Shown piece after piece: positions 1 to 10,811 of a stretch of DNA of 64,000 nucleotides. The stretch covers positions 1 to 64,000 of the forward strand of contig NZ_QQKA01000002.1 of the NCBI RefSeq assembly GCF_003493605.1, read 5' to 3'. A program made the position numbers and the translations under genes. The notes below the pieces were generated by a model that ran no database searches, had not been told where the DNA came from, and worked only from the letters and a program-made list of their open reading frames with translations. The number at the start of each line of letters is the position of its first letter. Within the stretch, counting starts at the first letter, position 1. Source of the DNA: Haemophilus haemolyticus. Lineage in GTDB: Bacteria > Pseudomonadota > Gammaproteobacteria > Enterobacterales > Pasteurellaceae.

Positions 1-108
1 TCCGCCACTCGTCAGCAAGAAAGCAAGCTTTCTCCTGCTACCGTTCGACTTGCATGTGTTAAGCCTGCCGCCAGCGTTCAATCTGAGCCATGATCAAACT
101 CTTCAATT
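1..108 (-). rRNA. rrs: 16S rRNA, 5' end only (gene runs off the left edge)
   Basis: Read on the minus strand, this is the conserved start of bacterial 16S rRNA, with the universal 27F primer region (AGAGTTTGATCATGGCTCAG), then GAACGCTGGCGGCAGGC and the CACATGCAAGTCGAACGG segment. The mature 5' end is placed near 108 by comparison with E. coli. Only about the first 108 nt lie in the window, so the rest of the operon (spacer tRNAs, 23S, 5S) is to the left and unseen. Confidence 0.97.
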
Positions 109-267
109 CAAGTTCAATCGCTCAATATACTGCTTAGCTATAAATAAAAACACTACTTAAAAAAGTAATGATGAATTTTCAGTTAAGCACCTATTAAGAC
201 TTCAAAATTAAAAAATATTTTTAAAACAAGTCAATCAACAAGTGCCCACACAGATTGTCTGATACAT

Positions 268-332
268 TGTTAAAGAGCAAAAAACAACGACGCACTTGTA
301 AATTTAAATACTTCACAACAGTGCGTCGTTGT
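268..332 (-). promoter_or_regulatory. rRNA leader: boxA antitermination element and 12-bp inverted repeat
   Basis: On the minus strand TGCTCTTTAACA (268-279) is identical to the boxA of E. coli rRNA leaders, which loads the NusB/NusE antitermination complex. Just upstream, ACAACGACGCAC (284-295) and GTGCGTCGTTGT (321-332) form a perfect 12-bp inverted repeat. It would fold into a stem at the very 5' end of the primary transcript, just after the predicted start site. Its role is not evident; leader folding or processing is an inference. Confidence 0.7.
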
Positions 333-341
333 GTGCGGTGC

Positions 342-369
342 ATTATAGGGATTTTCAAAACCCTTGCAA
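342..369 (-). promoter_or_regulatory. Sigma-70 promoter of the rRNA operon
   Basis: On the minus strand TTGCAA (364-369) and a perfect TATAAT (342-347) are separated by 16 bp. This lies about 235 bp upstream of the 16S 5' end and is followed by the boxA leader, as expected for the main rRNA promoter. The A/T-rich stretch at 370-400 could serve as an UP element. It faces left, away from birA, whose stop codon is at 464. Confidence 0.75.
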
Positions 370-463
370 GTACTTTTTGTAAAAATATTTAAAAAAATGA
401 TCTTTTGATGGAAATATAAACATTTCATCCAAAAGTGCGGTTAGAATGACCAAATTTTTATCG

Positions 464-1381
<918 letters not shown>

Positions 1382-1427
1382 TTATAACAAACAGAGCAAA
1401 AATCATAGCACAAATCCCAAAATTTCG

Positions 1428-1456
1428 TTTTCAAAATTAAGTAAAATCTGTATAAT
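1428..1456 (+). promoter_or_regulatory. Likely guaB promoter
   Basis: TATAAT at 1451-1456 with a weaker TTTTCA at 1428-1433 (4 of 6 matches to TTGACA) and a 17-bp spacer, 48 bp upstream of the guaB ATG. I saw no convincing PurR operator. Confidence 0.5.
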
Positions 1457-1476
1457 CCCGCCGCAATATTTTTTAA

Positions 1477-2970
<1,494 letters not shown>

Positions 2971-2979
2971 CAATGAATA

Positions 2980-3010
2980 AAAGAGCGGTTAAATTTGCCC
3001 GCTCTTTTGA
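2980..3010 (+). terminator. Rho-independent terminator after guaB
   Basis: AAAGAGCGG (2980-2988) pairs with CCGCTCTTT (2999-3007), followed by only a short T run. One arm carries AAGAGCGGT, one base away from the uptake signal. It lies just before the next gene's ribosome binding site, so readthrough into guaA may be partial. Confidence 0.6.
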
Positions 3011-3038
3011 ACTGTTTCATGCAATAAAAGGAACTATA

Positions 3039-3368
3039 ATGAAGAAATTTATATTACTGATTCCATTTATTCTATCAGCCTGCACATTACTCGGCCCGAC
3101 TTATACTGGGGAAACAACCGCAGACGATTTACTAAAATATGATACGGCAAGTAACATAAACCTATTTTTCAGAGCAATCCATAATTGTACGCCTAAACAA
3201 ATTCACACTCAGATCGATGATGTAAAACTAAACAACAAAACTTCCACTGTAGATTTAGTGAATGAAACTTGGACAGTAAAAGGCTGTGATAAAACTGAAA
3301 TATTTCACATTAAATATATCAGCGATGGACACGGTGGAACTTACATCAATATGACAAAACAAAATTAA
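3039..3368 (+). CDS. Small putative lipoprotein between guaB and guaA
   Basis: A 109-aa protein of unknown function. The chosen start (3039) has AAAGGA 7-8 bases upstream and gives a classic lipoprotein signal, [15 protein letters not shown], with lipobox L-S-A-C and Cys15 as the lipidated residue. An upstream in-frame ATG at 2973 would put the guaB terminator inside the coding region and hide the signal, so I reject it. The mature part is short, with two further cysteines (HNC and KGC) that could form a disulfide in the periplasm. Sandwiched between guaB and guaA, 13 bp before guaA; no functional link is visible. I do not recognise the family. Confidence 0.8.
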   Translation: MKKFILLIPFILSACTLLGPTYTGETTADDLLKYDTASNINLFFRAIHNCTPKQIHTQIDDVKLNNKTSTVDLVNETWTVKGCDKTEIFHIKYISDGHGGTYINMTKQN

Positions 3369-3381
3369 CATAAGGCAAAAA

Positions 3382-4953
3382 ATGACAAACATCCACAATC
3401 ACAAAATCCTGATCCTCGACTTCGGTTCACAATATACTCAACTGATTGCGCGTCGTGTGCGTGAAATCGGTGTGTACTGCGAACTTTGGGCTTGGGATGT
3501 AACCGAACAACAAATCCGTGAATTTGCTCCAACGGGTATCATTCTTTCTGGTGGCCCTGAAAGCACAACTGAAGAAAATAGCCCGCGTGCGCCTGAATAT
3601 GTGTTTAACGCAGGCGTTCCAGTGCTCGGCGTTTGCTATGGAATGCAAACGATGGCAATGCAACTTGGCGGCTTAACCGAAACATCTGATCACAGAGAGT
3701 TCGGCTATGCTTCCGTTTCTCTTGAAAATTCAACCGCACTTTTTGCAAATCTTAACGATAATTTAACCGCTTCTGAGCCAAAATTAGACGTTTGGATGAG
3801 CCACGGCGATAAGGTAACGCGCTTACCAGAAAACTTCAAAGTAACTGGCACAACGCTAACCTGCCCTATCGCAGCAATGTCAGACGAAAGCCGTCGTTTC
3901 TACGGTGTGCAGTTCCACCCTGAAGTAACGCATACTAAAAAAGGCTTGGAATTATTAACCAACTTCGTAGTAAACATCTGTGGTTGCGAAACTAAATGGA
4001 CAGCAGAAAACATTATCGAAGATGCCGTTGCTCGTATTAAAGAGCAAGTAGGCGATGATGAAGTGATTTTAGGCTTATCTGGTGGTGTGGACTCTTCTGT
4101 TGTTGCATTACTTTTACACCGTGCTATCGGCAAAAACTTACACTGCGTATTTGTGGATAACGGTTTGCTTCGCTTACACGAAGGCGATCAAGTCATGGAA
4201 ATGTTTGGCGATAAATTCGGTTTAAACATCACTCGTGTTGATGCTGAAAGCCGTTTCTTAGGTGAACTTGCAGGCGTATCTGATCCTGAAGCGAAACGTA
4301 AAATTATCGGTAAAGTATTTGTTGATATATTTGATGATGAATCGAAAAAACTCACTAATGTGAAATGGTTGGCACAAGGTACGATTTACCCTGATGTGAT
4401 CGAATCTGCAGCAAGCAAGACAGGCAAAGCCCACGTAATTAAATCACACCACAATGTAGGTGGCTTACCAGACTATATGAAACTCGGCTTAGTGGAACCG
4501 CTACGCGAATTATTCAAAGATGAAGTACGTAAAATCGGTTTGGCATTAGGCTTACCGGCTGAAATGATCAACCGCCACCCATTCCCTGGCCCAGGTTTAG
4601 GCGTCCGTGTATTAGGCGAAGTGAAAAAAGAATACTGCGATTTATTACGCCGTGCGGATGCAATCTTTATCGAAGAATTACGCAATAGCGGTTGGTATGA
4701 AAAAACCAGCCAAGCCTTCAGCGTATTCTTACCAGTGAAATCTGTAGGTGTGATGGGCGATGGCCGTAAATACGATTGGGTTATTTCCCTACGCGCGGTA
4801 GAAACCATTGATTTTATGACCGCACATTGGGCTCATTTACCTTATGATTTATTAGGCAAAGTGTCTAACCGCATCATCAATGAAGTGAATGGCATTTCCC
4901 GCGTCGTATATGACATTAGCGGGAAACCGCCAGCGACTATTGAGTGGGAATAA
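3382..4953 (+). CDS. guaA: GMP synthase (glutamine-hydrolysing)
   Basis: Converts XMP to GMP using ATP and glutamine. The N-terminal class I glutamine amidotransferase has the oxyanion SGGPES and the nucleophile elbow GVCYG with Cys85; the His/Glu pair lies in QFHPEVTH. The ATP pyrophosphatase domain starts with the PP-loop LSGGVDSSV, and the C-terminal dimerisation/XMP domain ends with KPPATIEWE. The 523-aa length is close to the 525 aa of the E. coli enzyme. Preceded by AAGGC; a strong terminator follows the stop codon. Confidence 0.99.
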   Translation: MTNIHNHKILILDFGSQYTQLIARRVREIGVYCELWAWDVTEQQIREFAPTGIILSGGPESTTEENSPRAPEYVFNAGVPVLGVCYGMQTMAMQLGGLTETSDHREFGYASVSLENSTALFANLNDNLTASEPKLDVWMSHGDKVTRLPENFKVTGTTLTCPIAAMSDESRRFYGVQFHPEVTHTKKGLELLTNFVVNICGCETKWTAENIIEDAVARIKEQVGDDEVILGLSGGVDSSVVALLLHRAIGKNLHCVFVDNGLLRLHEGDQVMEMFGDKFGLNITRVDAESRFLGELAGVSDPEAKRKIIGKVFVDIFDDESKKLTNVKWLAQGTIYPDVIESAASKTGKAHVIKSHHNVGGLPDYMKLGLVEPLRELFKDEVRKIGLALGLPAEMINRHPFPGPGLGVRVLGEVKKEYCDLLRRADAIFIEELRNSGWYEKTSQAFSVFLPVKSVGVMGDGRKYDWVISLRAVETIDFMTAHWAHLPYDLLGKVSNRIINEVNGISRVVYDISGKPPATIEWE

Positions 4954-4981
4954 ACTCGCTTTTTAAATCCTGATCTAGACT

Positions 4982-5010
4982 AAGGCACGTTTTCCTCACG
5001 TGCCTTTATT
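4982..5010 (+). terminator. Rho-independent terminator after guaA
   Basis: AAGGCACGT (4982-4990) and ACGTGCCTT (4998-5006) form a 9-bp stem with a 7-nt loop, followed by TATTTATT. Confidence 0.85.
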
Positions 5011-5172
5011 TATTAATTTCACCGAAAATTGTCGTTTTGATTGTAGATTGTTGTTGAAGAAAAGATTAGAAAGGAAAAATGTTCAGAAAAAGATCAAAAA
5101 GTGGTCGTATTTTAAATACATTAGGCGTAAACTAAAAAGACATTTCGATTTCCTTATCAGCAGGATAAAACT

Positions 5173-7968
5173 ATGTCATCACAAACAAACAAACAAACAA
5201 ACAAACAAACAAACAAACAAACAAACAAACAAACAAGATTATCAAAAACACTTGATTTTAAAATAAATAAAGTTGCAGCTTTATTATCTATTTTATTAGT
5301 TACACCATTAGGATATGCCACTGATGTGACGAACAGAGACGTTTTCGATCTAATTAAATTTGGTAACGGTTCAGGAAATGGTGATGGAATGGGCGGCGGT
5401 ACGCCGGGTCCAATACTCACAAACTCTGGTGGAAGTATTGCTATAGGTTCGCACTCTAAGCTTACAGGATCCGAACATTCCTATGTACTGGGAAGTTATG
5501 CGACTCTTACAAATTCTAACTATTCATCTGCTATTGGAATTAATACTGTTTTAAATAAATCAGACTATACATTTATTGGTGGAGCAGGAGCTAATGCAAC
5601 TAACTCGAATAAGAGCGTTGCTTTAGGACTAAGCGCAACCGCAGAAAACTCAGCAAACAGTTTCATTAGTGGTACATTTTCTAAATCTGTTAATTCTAAC
5701 GATAGTACAACTATAGGTGCTTATTCTAATATCAATAATTCTAACTTTAGCTTAGCCGCAGGTGCACAGTCTAAAGTAGAAAATTCTGAGAACAGTGTCG
5801 CATTGGGTGCATTAGCAACAGCTAAAGAATCAGCAAATAGTTTTGTAGGAGGCATACAGGCTAAAGTAGAAAATTCTAAGAGCAGTGTCGCATTGGGTGC
5901 ATTAGCAACAGCTAAAGAATCAGCAAATAGTTTTGTAGGAGGCATACAGGCTAAAGTAGAGAAGTCTACTAACAGTGTGGCCTTAGGTTCGTCTGCTACA
6001 ACTAATAATTCAGGTTGGTCTATCGCTGTAGGTGACAAGTCTAACGTAACTAAATCTGAACAAGGTATAGCTATAGGTTATGCCTCTACCGTTAATGATT
6101 CTAAATTTAGCTTAGCTGCAGGAAGTCAATCTAAAATAGAAAACTCAATGAACAGTGTTGCATTGGGTACATTAGCAACAGCTAAAGAATCAGCAAATAG
6201 TTTTGTAGGAGGCATACAAGCTAAAGTAGAGAAATCTACTAGCAGTGTTGCTATAGGTTCATCTGCAATAACTAAAGATTCAGGTTGGTCTATAGCTGCA
6301 GGTTCTAATTCTAATGTAACTAAATCTGAACAAGGCATAGCGACTGGTTATGCCTCTACAGTTAATAATTCTAAATTTAGCTTAGCCTCTGGTGCACAAT
6401 CTAAAATAGAAAATTCTGAAAACAGTGTTGCTTTAGGGGTTAAAGCAAGTGCTGAAAATTCAAGTGGTAGTTTTGTTAGCGGGGCATTCTCTAAAGTAAA
6501 TAATTCTAAAAACAGTGTCGCAGTAGGGACAACAGCTAGTACTGAAAATTCAGAAAATAGTTTTGCTGGAGGGGCATTTACAAAAATAACATCTTCTAAT
6601 AATTCAGTTACTGTTGGTTCTGGCTCTAAGATAATTAATTCGGAGGAAGGTATAGGTATTGGTCACGACTCAAGCGTTAAGTATTCTAATTATGCTTTAG
6701 CTGCTGGAGCAAGATCTGAAATAGAAAATTCCGAAAATAGTGTTGCTTTAGGCTCTAAATCTAATGTTACTGATTCCGATGGAAGTATAGGAATCGGTCT
6801 TAAATCAACCATTAATAATTCTATTTATGCTTTATCTATTGGCTCTAACTCTAAAATTGAAAATTCAGTGAATGGCGTTGCGCTAGGTGTAAATACAATC
6901 TCTAAAAATTCAAATGGTAGTTTTGTCGGAGGGGAATTTGCTAGCGTTGAAAATTCAAGAGCTGCTATTGTAGTAGGTTCTCAAGCTAAAGCTAAAAATG
7001 CTATTGGAGGGATTGCATTGGGTGATTTTGCATCTGTTAGTGTTTCAACTGGCGTAGCATTAGGAAGCAACTCAGTGTCGAATGTTGATAAATTACAAAT
7101 AGGTTATGGCTTAGAAGCAAATTCAGAAATAAAAAATAAAATAGATACATTTAAAAAAGCTGAACAACAATTGTTGGTTACACTAAATGATGCAGAAGAA
7201 GAATATAAAACCAAAGACAAGGCTTATGAACAAGCAAGCGATGAACATCGTGCTACCGCTAAAGCAGAACGTGATGTAGCCAAAGCAAACTATGAAACCA
7301 AACAAACCGAACTGAAAGAAAAACGTAAAGAGATTAGTACTTGGCTCTCTACTGCTGCGGCAGTTTCCCTTGGTAATGAAAAAGAAGGCATTACTCGCCA
7401 GTTAAACAACCTTGCAGCAGGGACAAAAGACACCGATGCAGTAAACGTAGCTCAATTAAAAGCGATAGAAGATAAAGTAGCATCAGGTGGTGTGGAGACT
7501 GCTCGTCAATTCAATGACGTGAATACAAAATTAGAGAAACATACCTCTCAATTAGATTCTCAAAAAGAGCAGCTCCAATCACAAAATAATAGATTAAATA
7601 CGGTAGAAACCAATGTAAATCGTCATCAAGTAGAAATAAATCAAGTAAACACAAAATTAATGGAGCACCAAACTCAATTTGAAAAAGTCGATAATCAGTT
7701 CCGTCAATTAGATAAACGCTTGAATAAAATGACAGCCGAATATCGTAGTGGTATTGCAGGCAGTAATGCAATGGCAGGTGTGCCAACCGTACAAGCTGCA
7801 GGCGAGTCAATTTTTGGTTTGGGAGTGGGTTCATTTAAAGGGGAAAGTGCAGTGGCTGCAGGCTATTCTACTGCCTTGAAAAAAGGGAAAGTAGTGGTGA
7901 AATTCAATGCCTCCATCAATTCTCGAGGCGATATTGGTACATCAGGTGGCGTGGGCTGGAAGTGGTAA
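5173..7968 (+). CDS. Phase-variable trimeric autotransporter adhesin (YadA/Hia type), repeat tract in frame
   Basis: A 931-aa outer-membrane adhesin subunit (type Vc secretion). The start at 5173 is fixed by AGGA at 5162-5165. Codons 4-21 are the ACAA tract, read as QTNK repeats; 14 units keep the frame open, so the gene is ON. Next comes a signal peptide (LDFKINKVAALLSILLVTPLGYA), a Gly-rich linker, and a head of about 40 YadA-like repeats (NSVALG, NSFVGG, GWSIAAG types) over residues 75-640. A charged coiled coil spans 650-720, then the neck AAGTKDTDAVNVAQL, a second coiled-coil stalk (755-860), and a four-strand beta-barrel anchor ending in Trp. Loss or gain of units not divisible by three would stop translation. 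Confidence 0.93.
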   Translation: MSSQTNKQTNKQTNKQTNKQTRLSKTLDFKINKVAALLSILLVTPLGYATDVTNRDVFDLIKFGNGSGNGDGMGGGTPGPILTNSGGSIAIGSHSKLTGSEHSYVLGSYATLTNSNYSSAIGINTVLNKSDYTFIGGAGANATNSNKSVALGLSATAENSANSFISGTFSKSVNSNDSTTIGAYSNINNSNFSLAAGAQSKVENSENSVALGALATAKESANSFVGGIQAKVENSKSSVALGALATAKESANSFVGGIQAKVEKSTNSVALGSSATTNNSGWSIAVGDKSNVTKSEQGIAIGYASTVNDSKFSLAAGSQSKIENSMNSVALGTLATAKESANSFVGGIQAKVEKSTSSVAIGSSAITKDSGWSIAAGSNSNVTKSEQGIATGYASTVNNSKFSLASGAQSKIENSENSVALGVKASAENSSGSFVSGAFSKVNNSKNSVAVGTTASTENSENSFAGGAFTKITSSNNSVTVGSGSKIINSEEGIGIGHDSSVKYSNYALAAGARSEIENSENSVALGSKSNVTDSDGSIGIGLKSTINNSIYALSIGSNSKIENSVNGVALGVNTISKNSNGSFVGGEFASVENSRAAIVVGSQAKAKNAIGGIALGDFASVSVSTGVALGSNSVSNVDKLQIGYGLEANSEIKNKIDTFKKAEQQLLVTLNDAEEEYKTKDKAYEQASDEHRATAKAERDVAKANYETKQTELKEKRKEISTWLSTAAAVSLGNEKEGITRQLNNLAAGTKDTDAVNVAQLKAIEDKVASGGVETARQFNDVNTKLEKHTSQLDSQKEQLQSQNNRLNTVETNVNRHQVEINQVNTKLMEHQTQFEKVDNQFRQLDKRLNKMTAEYRSGIAGSNAMAGVPTVQAAGESIFGLGVGSFKGESAVAAGYSTALKKGKVVVKFNASINSRGDIGTSGGVGWKW
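5181..5236 (+). repeat. ACAA tetranucleotide repeat, 14 units, inside the adhesin reading frame
   Basis: Fourteen perfect ACAA units directly after the third codon of the autotransporter gene. Slipped-strand mispairing in such tracts switches genes on and off in Haemophilus. With 14 units the ATG at 5173 is in frame; 11 or 17 would also be ON and the intermediate numbers OFF. Confidence 0.95.
5791..5970 (+). repeat. 90-bp tandem repeat in the adhesin head, with a diverged third copy
   Basis: Positions 5791-5880 and 5881-5970 are almost identical 90-bp (30-aa) units coding for NSVALGALATAKESANSFVGG and the following linker. A third, slightly diverged copy starts at 6151. The units are multiples of three, so unequal recombination would change head length without breaking the frame. 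Confidence 0.8.
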
Positions 7969-8034
7969 TCACGAACAAATAACAGCACATATTTTCTTGT
8001 GTGTTCGTTAATTGTGAGAGGTTTATTCAATACC

Positions 8035-8077
8035 TGCACTGCAATAGAAATGATTCTCTTTGCAGTGCAATTTTTTC
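8035..8077 (+). terminator. Terminator after the ACAA-switched adhesin
   Basis: TGCACTGCAA (8035-8044) pairs with TTGCAGTGCA (8060-8069), followed by ATTTTTT. It lies between the convergent adhesin and nhaA genes. Confidence 0.75.
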
Positions 8078-8094
8078 GCAAATTTTATGAAGAA

Positions 8095-9261
8095 TTAACT
8101 TATTTTGGTCGTTTGTTTTAAGAATAAATATCCAAGCGTTGCTGAAACCGTTGAACCAAGTAAAATACCTAAACGAGAAAGCGTATTAACACTTTCTCCA
8201 GCATCCGCATCAAAAGCAAGGCTTGCTAAGAACATTGACATCGTAAAACCGATTCCACATAAAACTGCGACCGCAAAAATTTGTTTAAAATTGATCCCAT
8301 CTGGTAATTTAGCTAATCCCAACTTAACGGAAATATAACTAAATCCGAAAACACCGACTGGTTTACCTATAATTAAACCGCACGCGATAGCCAATAATAA
8401 TGGCGACGAAATCATACTTACATCAATACCGTCAAAACTAACGCCCGCATTGGCAAAAGCAAAGAGTGGTAAAATAACGAAGGACGACCAAGGCGCTAGA
8501 ATGTGCTCAAAATCGTGTAATGGTCGTTCACCTTTTTTACCTTTTAATGGAATGCAAAAACCAATAATCACGCCAGCCAACGTCGCATGAACACCAGATT
8601 TTAAAACAGAAGCCCATAAAATTGCTCCAACCACCATATAGGCACAAAGCGCGCTAACTCTAAAGCGGTTTAATAAAACCAAAGTTAAAATAGAAATACC
8701 TGAGAAAATTAGAGCCTGTACACTTAATTCATGAGAGAAGAACAGCGCAATTACAACAATTGCGCCTAAGTCATCAATAATAGCGAGTGCGAGTAAAAAA
8801 ATCTTGAGAGGCAATGGTACTTGCTTACTCAATAATGCCATAATGCCAAGCGCAAAAGCGATATCAGTCGCCATAGGAATAGCCCAGCCGTTTGCAAGGC
8901 TAGGATCCTGTTTTGCAATAAACCAATAAACCGATGCGGGCACAATCATTCCACCCACCGCAGCAATAGCAGGGAAAATAGCTTGTTGGTAGGAAGAAAG
9001 CGCGCCTTCGAATAATTCTTTTTTAACTTCCATTCCCACTAACACAAAAAACACCGCCATAAAACCATCGTTAATCCAATGGATTAAGGTTTTATTAATA
9101 GAGAAACTGCCAATTTGCAAACTGACTGGCAAATTCAAAAAATCATTATATTGATTGCTCAATGGCGAATTAGCCAGCAACATCGCTACTGCAGCAGAAA
9201 AAAGCAACAAAATACCACCAGCGGATTCTAATTTTAAAAAGCGTTGAATCAGTTGTACCAC
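8095..9261 (-). CDS. nhaA: Na+/H+ antiporter NhaA
   Basis: Inner-membrane antiporter that exports Na+ (or Li+) in exchange for H+ at alkaline pH. I choose the GTG start at 9261: it has CTCCTT (AAGGAG on the coding strand) five bases upstream and gives 388 aa, exactly the E. coli length, while upstream codons add a non-homologous tail. About 12 membrane segments are visible; the transport site is the paired aspartates in [18 protein letters not shown], and [13 protein letters not shown] and [10 protein letters not shown] are family signatures. It is convergent with the adhesin gene and divergent from brnQ. Confidence 0.96.
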   Translation of the reverse strand: MVQLIQRFLKLESAGGILLLFSAAVAMLLANSPLSNQYNDFLNLPVSLQIGSFSINKTLIHWINDGFMAVFFVLVGMEVKKELFEGALSSYQQAIFPAIAAVGGMIVPASVYWFIAKQDPSLANGWAIPMATDIAFALGIMALLSKQVPLPLKIFLLALAIIDDLGAIVVIALFFSHELSVQALIFSGISILTLVLLNRFRVSALCAYMVVGAILWASVLKSGVHATLAGVIIGFCIPLKGKKGERPLHDFEHILAPWSSFVILPLFAFANAGVSFDGIDVSMISSPLLLAIACGLIIGKPVGVFGFSYISVKLGLAKLPDGINFKQIFAVAVLCGIGFTMSMFLASLAFDADAGESVNTLSRLGILLGSTVSATLGYLFLKQTTKIS

Positions 9262-9486
9262 GCAAACTCCTTCCAAAAATAAATAACAAAAAATTAACAA
9301 AGGCTGAATCCTAGCATATTTTTGCCCTCAAAGGGAAAAGAGCGGTGGATTTTGCAGGGATTTTTATCGAATTGTCGATAAGATTCTTCATATTGTGACG
9401 AAATTCACATTTTTAGTTTTACAGAATAGGGATTTTCTACACTTTGTAGTAGAATGCAGGCCTTTTTATTTTTAGAGTCAAAAATT

Positions 9487-10797
9487 ATGTTTTCACGTAA
9501 AGATATTATCATTTTAGGAATGATGATCTTCGCCTTATTTTTAGGTGCAGGCAACATCATTTTTCCTCCAATGGAAGGATTCTCAGCTGGACAACATTGG
9601 ATGAGTGCGTCCTTAGGATTTGTCTTAACTGGTGTTTTAATGCCATTTATCACGCTTGTTGTGGTGGCAATTTTAGGTCGTGGCGAAGAACTTACTAAAG
9701 ATTTACCAAAATGGGCGGGCACAGGTTTTCTCGTTATACTTTATTTAACCATTGGCTCTACCTTTGCTATGCCACGCATCACAAATGTTGCTTATGAAAT
9801 GGCGTGGTTGCCATTAGGATTAGCGGAAGATAATGCTAGTGTTCGTTTCCTCTTTTCACTCATTTTCAACTTAATCGCGATGGTCTTTATGATTCGCCCA
9901 AATACGATCATTTCAAGCGTGGGTAAATTTATGACACCAGCATTGCTTGTGTTATTAGTGGCTGTAGCCGTCACTGTCTTCATTTCACCTTTATCTGAAA
10001 TTCAAACACCAAGTAAAGCTTATGAAAATGGCCATTCTTTATTAATCGGCTTAACCAGTGGTTATCAAACCATGGACGTACTCGCAGCTATTGCTTTCGG
10101 TGGAATCGTCGCTCGCGCACTTGCAGCAAAAAATGTAACTCAACCCAAAGATATCGTGAAATACACTATCTCAGCTGGATTTGTTTCAGTCATCTTACTT
10201 GCGGGTTTATATTTTTCGCTTTTCTATCTAGGCGCGACTAGTGCTGCAGTTGCAGAAGGTGCAACTAATGGCGGACAAATTTTCTCTCGTTATGTAAATG
10301 TATTATTTGGTTCTGCTGGCACTTGGATTATGGCAGGTATCATTATATTAGCAAGCTTAACAACACTTGTTGGTGTAACGAGTGCCGCAGCTGATTATTT
10401 TTCAAAATTCTCTGTGCGTTTTTCTTACCCATTCTGGGCCGCACTTTTTACCGCAATGACAATCACTGTTTCACAATATGGTTTAACGGATCTACTTCGC
10501 ATAACGATCCCAGCTTTGTTATTAATTTATCCAGTAGCTATTGTGCTTGTATTATTGCAATTCTTACGCAAAAAACTTCCATCAATAAAATTTACATACA
10601 ACAGCACATTAATCGTAACTGTTTGTTTTAGTTTATGTGACAGCTTAAATAACGTTAAAATGTTACCAGAAAGCATTAATTCATTATTGGAACACTTCCC
10701 TCTTTCATCTGAAGGAATGGCTTGGTTGGTTCCGACTTTAGTGATGTTAGTTGTAAGTATTTTAATTGGAAAGGCATTGCGTAAAACCCATTCTTAA
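9487..10797 (+). CDS. brnQ: Branched-chain amino acid transporter BrnQ (LIVCS family)
   Basis: Sodium- or proton-coupled uptake of leucine, isoleucine and valine. About 12 hydrophobic segments; FALFLGAGNIIFPPMEG near the N-terminus and the GYQTMDVLAAIAFGGIV loop are signatures of the family. I start at 9487 (MFSRKDIIILG), aligning with E. coli BrnQ, rather than at the upstream ATG 9454. The product is 436 aa. Convergent with the glutathionylspermidine gene, with only 14 bp between the stop codons. Confidence 0.93.
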   Translation: MFSRKDIIILGMMIFALFLGAGNIIFPPMEGFSAGQHWMSASLGFVLTGVLMPFITLVVVAILGRGEELTKDLPKWAGTGFLVILYLTIGSTFAMPRITNVAYEMAWLPLGLAEDNASVRFLFSLIFNLIAMVFMIRPNTIISSVGKFMTPALLVLLVAVAVTVFISPLSEIQTPSKAYENGHSLLIGLTSGYQTMDVLAAIAFGGIVARALAAKNVTQPKDIVKYTISAGFVSVILLAGLYFSLFYLGATSAAVAEGATNGGQIFSRYVNVLFGSAGTWIMAGIIILASLTTLVGVTSAAADYFSKFSVRFSYPFWAALFTAMTITVSQYGLTDLLRITIPALLLIYPVAIVLVLLQFLRKKLPSIKFTYNSTLIVTVCFSLCDSLNNVKMLPESINSLLEHFPLSSEGMAWLVPTLVMLVVSILIGKALRKTHS

Positions 10798-10811
10798 TAT
10801 CACAAAGTGTT

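Noticed and set aside
2973-3368. 131-aa reading of the small lipoprotein gene from ATG 2973
   Set aside because: It would run through the guaB terminator and bury the signal peptide; ATG 3039 has a ribosome site and a clean lipobox.
5181-5236. Short repeat array that might suggest CRISPR
   Set aside because: It is a 4-bp simple sequence repeat with no spacers; the same holds for 15581-15664. No cas genes occur in the window.
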